Below, piece after piece: positions 17,219-24,582 of a stretch of DNA of 44,326 nt. This DNA is from Malonomonas rubra DSM 5091 (GTDB lineage Bacteria; Desulfobacterota; Desulfuromonadia; Desulfuromonadales; Geopsychrobacteraceae): the NCBI RefSeq assembly GCF_900142125.1, contig NZ_FQZT01000018.1:1-44326 (forward strand), given 5' to 3'. The notes beneath the pieces are model-generated. The model had not been told where the DNA came from. It made no database searches and saw only the letters and a program-made list of their open reading frames with translations. Position 1 is the first letter of the stretch. The number at the start of each line of letters is the position of its first letter. A program made the position numbers and the translations under genes.

Positions 17219-18193
17219 ATGTTGATCCCAATACTTGCCGTTGTTTGCGGGTTGATTCTGCTGGTCTGGAGCGCTGACCGCTTTGTCGAGGGGTCCGCCT
17301 CTGTTGCCGGGTATTTCGGTATGCCACCGTTACTGATCGGAATGCTGATCGTCGGCTTTGGCACCTCGGCTCCAGAGATGGTGGTTTCCTCGCTTTCTGC
17401 CGCGCAGGGGAATCCCGGCATCGCCTTAGGCAATGCCTATGGCTCAAACATCACCAACATCGCTCTGATTATCGGCCTGACAGCATTGATCAGTCCTATA
17501 ACCGTTCATTCCCAGGTGTTGAAAAAAGAATTGCCGATTCTGACTCTGGTTACGGTGTTGGCGGCCTGGCAACTGTGGGACGGTCAGATCAGCCGCTTCG
17601 ACGCAGTCATGCTCCTGCTCTGTTTCGCAGCTCTGGTCGCCTGGGCGATCTGGCAGGGGATGAGAAAGAAAGGCGATTCCTTGGGGCTGCAGATGGAACA
17701 GGAGCTTGATCAGCGCGACAAGCCACTTGGCTGGTCATTGTTCTGGTTGTTCATCGGCTTGCTGCTGCTGGTGGCCAGTTCCCGACTGCTGGTCTGGGGC
17801 GCGGTCGAAATCGCTCATGGTTTTGGGGTCAGTGATTTGATCATCGGCTTGACAATCATTGCCGTGGGAACCTCCCTCCCGGAGTTGGCCTCTTCCATCA
17901 TCGCGACCCGTAAAGGTGAGCATGACATCGCGCTGGGGAACGTACTCGGCTCAAACCTGTTCAATACTCTCGCCGTTGTCGGTATCGCCGGGACGATTCA
18001 TCCGTTAACCATTCCGCCTGAAGTGTTGTCGCGTGACCTGTCAACCATGTTCATACTGACCCTTTCCCTCTTTGTTATCTGCTACGGTTTCAAAGGCCGA
18101 ACCGGCCAGGTGAATCGTGTGGAAGGTGCAATTCTCTTAGCTGTTTTTCTGGGCTATTCGGCGTACCTCATAGCCAGTGTGATTCTGCCCTGA
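17219..18193 (+). CDS. Na+/Ca2+-exchanger family (CaCA) antiporter, YrbG-like
   Basis: This is a 324-residue membrane protein with two homologous halves of five helices each. The alpha-1 repeat is G-F-G-T-S-A-P-E-M-V-V-S-S (47-59) with G-N-A-Y-G-S-N-I-T-N. The alpha-2 repeat is A-V-G-T-S-L-P-E-L-A-S-S with G-N-V-L-G-S-N-L-F-N. The Glu in each P-E and the Asn in each G-S-N form the cation site of the family. It probably extrudes Ca2+ or another cation for Na+ or H+. A hydrophilic loop (about 143-165) separates the halves. The start is five bases after mscS; the ribosome site GGAG lies inside the end of that gene. Confidence 0.92.
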   Translation: MLIPILAVVCGLILLVWSADRFVEGSASVAGYFGMPPLLIGMLIVGFGTSAPEMVVSSLSAAQGNPGIALGNAYGSNITNIALIIGLTALISPITVHSQVLKKELPILTLVTVLAAWQLWDGQISRFDAVMLLLCFAALVAWAIWQGMRKKGDSLGLQMEQELDQRDKPLGWSLFWLFIGLLLLVASSRLLVWGAVEIAHGFGVSDLIIGLTIIAVGTSLPELASSIIATRKGEHDIALGNVLGSNLFNTLAVVGIAGTIHPLTIPPEVLSRDLSTMFILTLSLFVICYGFKGRTGQVNRVEGAILLAVFLGYSAYLIASVILP

Positions 18194-18245
18194 ATTTATC
18201 GATTCGTTCTTTATCGCTTACTCGATTTGTGAACCAGGAGAGTCT

Positions 18246-19265
18246 ATGGAGATTTTGATTTGGTTGGGAATTCTTTTTTGTATCAGCCAGTCAGCCATTT
18301 TTTCAGGGTTAAACCTGGCTTTTTTCGGCATCAGCCGGCTGCGCCTGGAAGTCGAAACGAGTCATGGTAATCAGGCCGCATCCAAGGTTCTGAGACTACG
18401 GGAGGACTCGAACTTTCTGCTGGTGACGATTCTTTGGGGGAACGTCAGTATCAATGTTTTGCTCACCCTGCTGTCCAATTCGGTCATGACCGGAGTGATC
18501 GGTTTTCTTTTCTCAACCTTTGTTATCACTTTGGCGGGAGAGATCGCGCCACAGGCATATTTTTCCCGCCATGCGCTGCGTATGGCTTCTCTGCTCAGTC
18601 CGGTACTTAGATTCTACCAGTTGTTTCTCTTCCCGGTGACCAAGCCTTCTGCGATGCTGCTCGATGCCTGGCTGGGCAAGGAGAGTATTCAGTATTTTCG
18701 GGAAAAGGATATCCGGGAAATCCTGCGTCGTCATGTCGCTGCCGATGAAACGGATGTAGAGCCGGTTGAGGGGATTGGCGCAATGAACTTTCTTGCTATC
18801 GATGATCTGATGGTGATCGACGAAGGCGTTGATCTTGTTCCGGGAAGCATCCTGCCACTGGAAGAACGGGATGGTAAACTTGCCTTTCCACAGTTCGAAA
18901 AATCAAAGGACGATTCATTTGTTCAGGCAATTTCGCTCTCGGAGAAAAAATGGGCGGTATTGACCGATTCCAGCGGAAATCCACGGTTTGTTCTGGATAC
19001 GGATAAATTTCTTCGAGGCGTTTTACTGGGACCTAGCCACTTCAATCCTTGGAGCTGCTGTCACAGTCCGATCGTTGTCAAAGACCTGAAGATCCCTTTG
19101 GGAGAAATTATTGTCCTTCTGAAAGGGCTCTACAGCCATACAAGCGATGAACCGATCGATAAAGATGTCGTGCTGGTCTGGGGTGAGAAAAAACGGATTA
19201 TTACTGGAGCAGATATTCTTGGGCGGTTGCTAAAAGGGATAACTAAGCTCACCCCCTCTACCTGA
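18246..19265 (+). CDS. CNNM/DUF21-domain transmembrane protein (CorC/HlyC-like)
   Basis: This is a 339-residue protein. The N-terminal DUF21 domain (about 1-150) has three to four helices with S-Q-S-A-I-F-S-G-L-N-L-A, R-L-R-L-E and I-T-L-A-G-E-I-A-P-Q-A-Y-F-S. The following ~190 residues probably form a CBS-pair-like cytosolic part, though the usual CBS motifs are weak. The large CorC C-terminal domain is missing. CNNM proteins export Mg2+ or regulate its transport. It is the last gene of the plus-strand ion operon; CCAGGAG lies before the ATG. The Mg2+ role is taken from the family. Confidence 0.85.
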   Translation: MEILIWLGILFCISQSAIFSGLNLAFFGISRLRLEVETSHGNQAASKVLRLREDSNFLLVTILWGNVSINVLLTLLSNSVMTGVIGFLFSTFVITLAGEIAPQAYFSRHALRMASLLSPVLRFYQLFLFPVTKPSAMLLDAWLGKESIQYFREKDIREILRRHVAADETDVEPVEGIGAMNFLAIDDLMVIDEGVDLVPGSILPLEERDGKLAFPQFEKSKDDSFVQAISLSEKKWAVLTDSSGNPRFVLDTDKFLRGVLLGPSHFNPWSCCHSPIVVKDLKIPLGEIIVLLKGLYSHTSDEPIDKDVVLVWGEKKRIITGADILGRLLKGITKLTPST

Positions 19266-19453
19266 AGTTGACGATATCAAACCAGCACATAAAGGAGTGA
19301 CCATGATTGCGGCCAAACAGTCCTCCCCGTACTGGTCCGATCCCAGTTTTAGCTGCTTATCTTGATTGCTTCCGCATGCAGCACCATAATCATGGGCAAC
19401 CAGCGGCATAGGTAATAAATTATCCCAACTTCCAGCACGTTTTTGAAAAACGC
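19266..19453. other. Convergent intergenic gap with a tiny reading frame
   Basis: The only feature seen is ATG 19303 with a perfect AAAGGAG site, which opens 20 codons (M-I-A-A-K-Q-S-S-P-Y-W-S) and ends in TGA at 19363-19365. It could be the start of a gene lost by deletion or a chance site. No clear terminator was found for either flanking operon. Confidence 0.3.
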
Positions 19454-19981
19454 CTACAACCCCTTTTTTTCAAAAAACCTGAAAAGAGCTAGTCCACCCA
19501 AAATTGCGATTATGATAATTATCCAGTGATTGACTCCCAATACTCCAGGGAGGGATATTTTTCCAAAATCCCCCCAGGTCAGGACTGTCTTTTTCATAAA
19601 GGGAAAAGTTTCGGCAAACAGTGCTGCCCCTGCCAGCATTCCAAAGATTCCCCAAAGCGCATCCCAGCGGCCTTCTGCCAGGGCTCCGGCGGATGTGCCA
19701 GGACAATAGCCAAGAAGCCCCCAGCCAATACCGAAGATCAATCCCCCTACGATGTTACCGCCCAGAACCGTTGCTTTTAAGCTTAGCTTTGCAAGCTCCA
19801 AGTCGACCAACAGATAAACCCCGACCATACCGACCAAGACACTAGACAACATAAATTTGATGATTGTCATGTCTTTAAATAGCAGCGCACCAAGCTGCTT
19901 GTCATAGCGGAGAACTCGACCTTTTTGCAGCAAAAAGCCGAACGCGATACCAGTCAAGAGTCCATAGATCAGCATTTTCAT
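19454..19981 (-). CDS. YeeE/YedE-type transporter, second subunit (DUF6691-like)
   Basis: This is a 175-residue membrane protein with about five helices. The start ATG 19981 follows GGGGAGG and overlaps the stop of the preceding gene as ATGA. It carries N-I-V-G-G-L-I-F-G-I-G-W-G-L-L-G-Y-C-P-G-T-S-A-G, in which the Cys of G-Y-C-P-G-T is the conserved thiol of this half. In YeeE/YedE proteins such cysteines relay thiosulfate or related sulfur species through the membrane. Here the two halves are separate genes, and this half keeps a normal Cys codon (TGT). It is paired with the apparent selenocysteine-containing half. Confidence 0.88.
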   Translation of the reverse strand: MKMLIYGLLTGIAFGFLLQKGRVLRYDKQLGALLFKDMTIIKFMLSSVLVGMVGVYLLVDLELAKLSLKATVLGGNIVGGLIFGIGWGLLGYCPGTSAGALAEGRWDALWGIFGMLAGAALFAETFPFMKKTVLTWGDFGKISLPGVLGVNHWIIIIIAILGGLALFRFFEKKGL

Positions 19982-20502
19982 GACGGCCTCCCCCCGTAAA
20001 TGATATGTGCGACAATAATTCCGCCGACAAAGAAGCAAGCCAGAGAAAGAAAACCGCTTACTGCTAGCTGGAGCGAACCGCTCAGCCCGTGACCACTCGG
20101 TCAGCCATCAGCCAATCGTGCGCCGTACATAGCGATAGTGCCACCTGAAAAAGCGAAGACCGCCCTCTTTACATTGCTCTCCGGACCAAAGCGCTGTTGC
20201 CATAAATCAGGCAACCCCTGCCATCGAAAAGATTTTGAAGTTTTCGCAGCGATGAAGGCACCAATAAATATGCCGACAACAAACATCCACTGCCAGTCGA
20301 TTTTAGGAGTCGTTTTGATGAAATACTCCATTTGTGCTACGCGCTCGGGAGAGATGAGCTGTTCCAGCAAACCGACCGATCGAACAAATGTCGTAGATGC
20401 CCCCAAAAACTGTCCTGCGATCCAAACAGATAGCACTGACACAAGCCCTGAAAGGGCTCCGGCTAAATAAGGATTCCACCCCTTGTCTTCCTGATTTAAC
20501 AT
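19978..20502 (-). CDS. YeeE/YedE-type transporter, first subunit, with in-frame TGA (probable selenocysteine)
   Basis: Read conventionally the gene ends at TGA 20103-20101 after 133 residues (…G-A-R-L-A-D-G). The same frame then stays open for 40 codons, P-S-G-H-G-L-S-G-S-L-Q-L-A-V-S-G and a further hydrophobic helix, and ends at TGA 19980-19978, overlapping the next gene's ATG. Family members read A-R-x-A-x-G-C-x-S-G-H-G-x-S-G, so the TGA takes the place of the conserved Cys. Full length would be 174 residues, with Sec at 134. A SECIS-like hairpin lies just downstream. The start ATG 20502 has AAAGGAG upstream. The protein has about five helices and transports sulfur or selenium species with its partner. 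The alternative is a nonsense mutation, which would not explain the preserved downstream frame and hairpin. Confidence 0.87.
20066..20087 (-). promoter_or_regulatory. Candidate bacterial SECIS hairpin of the YeeE/YedE gene
   Basis: After the TGA (20103-20101), bases 20087-20083 (GGCTG) pair with 20070-20066 (CAGCT; one G-U pair). C71 bulges out, AGC (20082-20080) pairs with GCT (20074-20072), and the apical loop is GGTTC (20079-20075). The loop begins 21 bases after the TGA and has G in its first two positions. This matches the published bacterial SECIS model as I remember it (short upper stem, G in the first two loop bases, about 16-37 bases from UGA). Drawn by eye, not folded. Confidence 0.68.
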
Positions 20503-20725
20503 TGAAAAACTCCTTTCCCCTCTTTGTCTGCACAATATAAAGCAAATGTCTGAATGTAATTATACGGCAAAACTTCGGCCATTCAATTTTCTAACGGCTT
20601 ATTTACGAGGGGAGAGCAATTCGGCAATGCTACAACAGCTACCAGCTAGTAGTGATCGAGAAGCCGATCTTAAAGGTCCAATTCGTGACACCAAAAATCG
20701 ACAAATCCGTTTTGCAAAATAAAAT

Positions 20726-20759
20726 CTGGCTGGCCTGCAGGATTTGCAAATATAGGCAT
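20726..20759 (+). repeat. Copy A of an interspersed ~34-bp motif (possible AraC-type operator)
   Basis: The sequence matches 43524-43556 at about 29 of 33 positions with one gap; the best-kept part is CCTGCAG followed by GCAAAnATAGGCAT. It lies 224 bp before the start of the yeeE-like gene, between it and the small gene at 20761. A shorter related motif lies before the aldo/keto reductase operon. The rest of 20503-20760 shows no gene. Confidence 0.5.
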
Positions 20760-20760
20760 A

Positions 20761-20949
20761 TTAGACGCTCAGGAGCCTGAGAAGATACTGGATGCGCTCG
20801 CAAAATGACTTCAAGGATTCTTCCTTCCTTTGTCGTTCGTTGCCCTCTGGAAACGCTTCAACCTGCTCCCGCAGGGAGGATGCCATACTCTCGCAGCGCC
20901 TCAGTTCGTCCTCAAGCATTCCATGAATGACTTTGTCTCTCTTCACCAT
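20761..20949 (-). CDS. Small hypothetical coiled-coil protein
   Basis: This is a 62-residue, highly charged, probably all-helical protein (D-E-L-R-R-C-E-S-M-A-S-S-L-R-E-Q, then E-R-Q-R-K-E-E-S-L-K-S-F). A start ATG at 20949 has a weak AGGG site. It lies downstream of the recombinase gene in the same direction, separated by a strong hairpin. I recognise no family. It may be real because codon use and charge pattern look protein-like, but the evidence is limited. Confidence 0.45.
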   Translation of the reverse strand: MVKRDKVIHGMLEDELRRCESMASSLREQVEAFPEGNERQRKEESLKSFCERIQYLLRLLSV

Positions 20950-21076
20950 TTTATGCCCTAAATCGTAACAAAATTAATGACCGATCATTGCTGGGACTTC
21001 TCTGTTTTAAAAAACGCGAGAAAGTAAAAGAATCCTTTACATAAATGCATTTTTTAAAATTTCCAGCCCGAGTGAT

Positions 21077-21120
21077 AGCCCCCTTCGCAGACTGAGCAAC
21101 GCTGCTCACAAGGGGGCTTT
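21077..21120 (-). terminator. Long hairpin after the recombinase gene
   Basis: AGCCCCCTT (21077-21085) pairs with AAGGGGGCT (21110-21118), and an inner stem GAGCA/TGCTC lies inside. It sits just past the recombinase stop codon (21128). The T-run is poor on both strands, slightly better on plus. It probably ends or protects the recombinase transcript. A recombination site is a less likely reading. Confidence 0.55.
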
Positions 21121-21127
21121 CGTAATG

Positions 21128-21703
21128 TTAGGCGGTGGCGTTTTTCATTGCCGTTATACGTCGATAAATTGTCGTCACCGAGACATCGAACTTTTCAGCC
21201 AGTTCTTCTTTAGTCAGCGCCTCTTCCTTGATCCAGGTAGCCAGTGATTCTTCTTCCAGTTCAGACAATTTGGGTTTGCGACCAAATTTAACTCCGGCAG
21301 CCATTGCCCGCTTTCGGCCTTCATTGATCCGCTCTGTGATCAGTTCCCGTTCAAATTCACCTATGACGGCCAGAACATGGAATATCAATCGCCCAGTCGG
21401 TGTTGATGTGTCCAGTTCCTGATCGAGAACCTGCAGATCGCAGTTTTTATCCTGAAGTGTCTGAGTGATCTGCATCAGGTCATGAACCGAGCGAGCAAGT
21501 CGATCCAACTTGGTGACAACAAAGACGTCACCGTTACGTACGTAGGCTAATGCTTCCTGGAGGGCGGGCCGGGATGCTCCGCGACGCCCGGAAACTTTCT
21601 CTTCGAAAATACGGTCACAATCTGCCAGCTTTTCCCGTTGGATACCTAAGTCCTGGGCATTTGTGCTGACACGAGCATAACCAACCTTTTGACCAACAAT
21701 CAT
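21128..21703 (-). CDS. Serine recombinase (resolvase/invertase family)
   Basis: This 191-residue protein has the resolvase catalytic domain (about 5-140) with Y-A-R-V-S-T-N-A-Q, where Ser13 is the nucleophile. R-L-A-R-S-V-H-D-L and G-E-F-E-R-E-L-I-T-E-R follow, the latter beginning the long E helix. A C-terminal helix-turn-helix (about 150-190, L-T-K-E-E-L-A-E-K-F-D-V-S-V-T-T-I-Y-R) binds the crossover site. The length equals Tn3-type resolvases. GGAGG lies before the ATG. No transposase accompanies it here; it lies near a toxin-antitoxin pair, which suggests a remnant of a plasmid or transposon. Confidence 0.92.
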   Translation of the reverse strand: MIVGQKVGYARVSTNAQDLGIQREKLADCDRIFEEKVSGRRGASRPALQEALAYVRNGDVFVVTKLDRLARSVHDLMQITQTLQDKNCDLQVLDQELDTSTPTGRLIFHVLAVIGEFERELITERINEGRKRAMAAGVKFGRKPKLSELEEESLATWIKEEALTKEELAEKFDVSVTTIYRRITAMKNATA

Positions 21704-21792
21704 GATATGCCTCCTTTCTCCTTAAGAGTTTGGCCCCATAAGGTGTGGGCGGAGTCTGGAAACGCATATCAATGTTGAAATCCAGCTAAGAT

Positions 21793-22107
21793 TTAGTGGT
21801 GGCAGACCTTCAAGCTCAGATGCTCAGAGCTACTACAGGCTCTAAGGATGCCAATGAAGTTTTTCAACGTGGGATTTCCACTTGGTCCGAGCATACGGCG
21901 AAGGCTTTTTTCATCTTTTTGAAGCTGCTCTGCAACAACAGTAAATGCCTCGGTTGCATTGAGATAGTCTCGAATCAAACTCTTGCCGGTATCAATGTCA
22001 CCTTCAAGAAGAGCATTGGTTGCTTCTACGATTAGCTCTTCGCGGAACTCTTTATCTGCTTTGGCCCTTGCCATGACGGTGTCTTTAAAATTTCTTGTCA
22101 GGGGCAT
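21793..22107 (-). CDS. HigA-like addiction-module antitoxin (putative DNA-binding antidote)
   Basis: This is a 104-residue protein; ATG 22107 has AAGGGAGG upstream. The middle (A-T-N-A-L-L-E-G-D-I-D-T-G-K-S-L-I-R-D-Y) and the C-terminal helix-turn-helix region with S-L-R-R-M-L-G-P-S-G-N-P-T-L-K-N-F-I match the antidote family (COG3636 type) coded after RelE/HigB-like toxins. It starts one base after the toxin's stop, so translation is probably coupled. It would bind and neutralise the toxin and repress the operon. Confidence 0.83.
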   Translation of the reverse strand: MPLTRNFKDTVMARAKADKEFREELIVEATNALLEGDIDTGKSLIRDYLNATEAFTVVAEQLQKDEKSLRRMLGPSGNPTLKNFIGILRACSSSEHLSLKVCHH

Positions 22108-22108
22108 T

Positions 22109-22441
22109 CTAACCTCCCTTTTGCTCTTTTTTGCGCTGTTTAAAATCTTGCCAACGATTTTTCGCTGCTTCAATATCTGACTGCTGACGTTTTTTTGTTC
22201 CCCCAGCCAACAGAATCACAAGGGTTTGGCCATCGTAAGCAAAGTAGATTCGATAGCCGGGTCCAAAATCAATTTTGTATTCCTGGACTCCAGATCCAAG
22301 TGATTTGACATTGGATGTATTTCCAGCTTCGAGCCTTGCGAGTGCGGTGGTAATTTTTGCCGCAGCCCGAGCATTCAGCTTTAAAAACCAATCTGAAAAA
22401 GGGCTTTTGCCCTCCTCTGTCAGATACTCTTCAATTCTCAT
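22109..22441 (-). CDS. RelE/HigB-type toxin (phage Gp49-like family)
   Basis: This is a 110-residue basic protein; the start M-R-I-E-E-Y-L at 22441 was chosen over an upstream in-frame position at 22474. Family marks are F-S-D-W-F-L-K-L, R-L-E-A-G-N, V-Q-E-Y-K-I-D-F-G-P-G-Y-R-I-Y-F and L-L-A-G-G-T-K-K-R-Q. These proteins cut mRNA at the ribosome when free of antitoxin. Toxin-first order is normal for this type. Confidence 0.87.
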   Translation of the reverse strand: MRIEEYLTEEGKSPFSDWFLKLNARAAAKITTALARLEAGNTSNVKSLGSGVQEYKIDFGPGYRIYFAYDGQTLVILLAGGTKKRQQSDIEAAKNRWQDFKQRKKEQKGG

Positions 22442-22837
22442 CACAACTCCACTTGGTTGCATAAATGTTACCATAATTCTTCTGTTTCAGCTATAAATAA
22501 TCGAAACAGAAAGCTCTGCCCCAAAGATTTTCAGTTTTATAGGGCTTGATGTGGAAGCCATGGCAGGGGCAATGGAGTCCTTCTTTTCATTCAAAAAACC
22601 TGAAAGTCATTTTTGGTAATCGGCCCATATTAGTGAGCGCAAACAAAGTCTAGATTTTGAGGGGATATTTGGCAGGAAGAGCGGGTACAAACCACCCTGT
22701 TGAAAGTCAGAAAAACAGTTTTGGGACCGGGAAATCTTAGATTCGCGCAATACTGCTTATTTTTGCAAAAGAATGCCCCTGATTATTTCAGAGGCATTTG
22801 TCATGAAACTCACAACTTTTTAGATATCAAAACAGAA

Positions 22838-22868
22838 GACGCCCCTGTTCGTTCCGGGGCGTCCTTTT
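22838..22868 (+). terminator. Rho-independent terminator-like hairpin
   Basis: GACGCCCCTG pairs with CGGGGCGTC around a short TTCGTTC loop and is followed by CTTTT on the plus strand. No plus-strand gene upstream explains it. A small RNA is possible. Confidence 0.55.
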
Positions 22869-22909
22869 ACAACAATTTTCGAGGCTCGATTGCCTATTCG
22901 AGTAAATAT

Positions 22910-22936
22910 CCCCCGGCAAAGCCGGGGGGGGGGGGG
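22910..22936. repeat. CCCCGGC-AAA-GCCGGGG hairpin ending in a 13-base G run
   Basis: A perfect short palindrome (CCCCCGGC, AAA, GCCGGGGG) runs directly into further G, giving 13 consecutive G at 22924-22936. Such a run is prone to slippage and to sequencing or assembly error. Confidence 0.7.
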
Positions 22937-22951
22937 CCTTACGTACTAAAT

Positions 22952-22990
22952 AAAAAATCCCCAGTCAGCGAGAAGAGAAGCTGACCGGGG
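22952..22990 (-). terminator. Terminator of the glpFK transcript
   Basis: Read on the minus strand, CCCCGGTCAGC pairs with GCTGACTGGGG (one mismatch) and is followed by ATTTTTTATTT. It lies 32 bases past the glpK stop codon. It is a typical Rho-independent terminator. Confidence 0.88.
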
Positions 22991-23021
22991 TAGAGGTGTT
23001 GCTTATGTTCTGCGGGTCTGG

Positions 23022-24533
23022 TTATTCAACCCAGTCGAAGGTTCTGGTGACAGCTTTTTTCCACATCTTGTAGTTATCGACGCGTGGGGTTTCGTCGTCG
23101 TTCGGCTCCCAGGTCTTGTCAATGCCCCAGTTCTGGCGCATTTCGTTGGTGTTTTTCCAGAAACCGACAGCCAGGCCGGCGGCGTATGCGGCACCGAGAG
23201 CAGTGCTTTCAGCAACCTTCGGTCGGGTGACCGGAACGCCGAGGACGTCTGCCTGGTATTGCATCAGCAGTTCGTTGGCAACCATGCCGCCGTCGACTTT
23301 CAGCGCCTGCAGTTTGACACCGGAATCCGCTTCCATGGCGTCGAGCACTTCGCGGGTCTGGTAGGCAACCGCTTCCAGAGCAGCGCGGGCAAAGTGGCCG
23401 CGGGTCAGGTAGCGGGTCATGCCGACGATAGCGCCGCGAGCGTCACTCTTCCAGTACGGAGCGAACAGGCCGGAGAAGGCCGGGACAAAGTACATGCCGC
23501 CATTATCTTCAACCATCCGAGCCAGATTTTCGACGTCAGCCGCGGTGTTGATCAGGCGCATCTGATCGCGCAGCCACTGAACAACAGCGCCAGCGATGGC
23601 GATGGAGCCTTCCAGCGCGTAGACGGTCGGCTCGTTACCGAACTTGTAGCAAGGGGTCGTCAGTAGGCCATTTTTAGATTGAACGATTTCGGTACCGGTG
23701 TTCAGCAGCATGAAGCAGCCGGTGCCGTAGGTGTTCTTGGCTTCACCAACGCTGAAACAGGTTTGACCAACCGTCGCAGCCTGCTGATCGCCGAGATCGC
23801 CGCAGACAGGAATTTTTCCGCCGAAAGGACCATTGTTGGCTGTGTAGCCGTAAACTTCCGGGTCACTCGAAGGGCGGATCGTCGGCAGCATCTTTCTCGG
23901 GACATCCATCAGCTCGCAGATGTCGTCGTTCCACTGTGTGCCTTCCAGGTTCATCAGCATGGTACGTGAAGCGTTGGTGACGTCGGTGACGTGTGCGCCG
24001 CCATTGATGCCGCCGGTCAATTTCCAGATAACCCAGGTGTCCATGTTGCCGAATATGGCATCGCCACGCATGGCAGCTTCACGTACACCTTCGACATTGT
24101 CGAGAATCCACTTGATCTTCGGACCGGAAAAATAGGTCGCCAGCGGCAGACCGGTCTGCTCGCGCAGGCGATCCTGGCCTTCGTCACCCATCAGTTCGTC
24201 ACAGATCTTGTCGGTACGGGTGTCCTGCCAGACGATGGCATTATAGTAAGGCTGACCGGTATTCTTGTCCCAGACAACGGTTGTCTCTCGTTGGTTGGTA
24301 ACGCCGATGGCGGCGATGTCCGAAGCAATCAGGCCGGCTTTTTCCATCGCATCGTGGATGACATCCTTGGTGCGCGACCAGATTTCGATCGGATCGTGCT
24401 CGACCCAGCCTGGCTTCGGGTAGATCTGCTCATGTTCCATCTGTGAGCTGGAAACCGGTTCACCGGCGTGGTTGAAAATCATGCAACGGGAACTGGTGGT
24501 ACCTTGATCGATTGCAGCAACGTACTTGGCCAT
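23022..24533 (-). CDS. glpK: Glycerol kinase
   Basis: This 503-residue cytosolic enzyme phosphorylates glycerol with ATP to sn-glycerol 3-phosphate and so traps it in the cell. The N-terminus [12 protein letters not shown] is the phosphate loop of the FGGY kinases. [29 protein letters not shown] and [10 protein letters not shown] are further family marks. The length is standard. It follows glpF by 49 bases, has AAAGGAG before the ATG, and ends in a strong terminator. GlpR boxes lie upstream of glpF. Confidence 0.97.
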   Translation of the reverse strand: MAKYVAAIDQGTTSSRCMIFNHAGEPVSSSQMEHEQIYPKPGWVEHDPIEIWSRTKDVIHDAMEKAGLIASDIAAIGVTNQRETTVVWDKNTGQPYYNAIVWQDTRTDKICDELMGDEGQDRLREQTGLPLATYFSGPKIKWILDNVEGVREAAMRGDAIFGNMDTWVIWKLTGGINGGAHVTDVTNASRTMLMNLEGTQWNDDICELMDVPRKMLPTIRPSSDPEVYGYTANNGPFGGKIPVCGDLGDQQAATVGQTCFSVGEAKNTYGTGCFMLLNTGTEIVQSKNGLLTTPCYKFGNEPTVYALEGSIAIAGAVVQWLRDQMRLINTAADVENLARMVEDNGGMYFVPAFSGLFAPYWKSDARGAIVGMTRYLTRGHFARAALEAVAYQTREVLDAMEADSGVKLQALKVDGGMVANELLMQYQADVLGVPVTRPKVAESTALGAAYAAGLAVGFWKNTNEMRQNWGIDKTWEPNDDETPRVDNYKMWKKAVTRTFDWVE

Positions 24534-24582
24534 GTCTCTATTCTCCTTTGAATTACGTCAACGTTGAAGTCTGGTAATAAAA

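Larger units (their letters stand above)
22442..22951. other. 510-bp gap between the toxin-antitoxin pair and the glpFK terminator
   Basis: No convincing gene was seen; a 94-codon plus-strand frame (22700-22984) has no ribosome site and covers hairpins and a G-run. The gap holds a hairpin at 22772-22798 (AATGCC…GGCATT with inner CTGA/TCAG), a terminator-like hairpin at 22838-22868, and a hairpin with a G-run at 22910-22936. Confidence 0.5.

Noticed and set aside
19303-19365. TGA at the end of the 20-codon frame as a further selenocysteine site
   Set aside because: The frame after the TGA soon meets another stop and has no family similarity.
19470-22605. Exact 15-base direct repeat (TCAAAAAACCTGAAA) at 19470 and 22591, flanking the YeeE pair and the recombinase segment; considered as attachment sites
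   Set aside because: An A-rich 15-mer is expected to recur about once by chance in a window of this size, and the first copy lies inside the coding end of the transporter gene.
22700-22984. A 94-codon plus-strand reading frame
   Set aside because: No ribosome site; it covers two hairpins, the G run and most of the glpK terminator; the composition is not protein-like.
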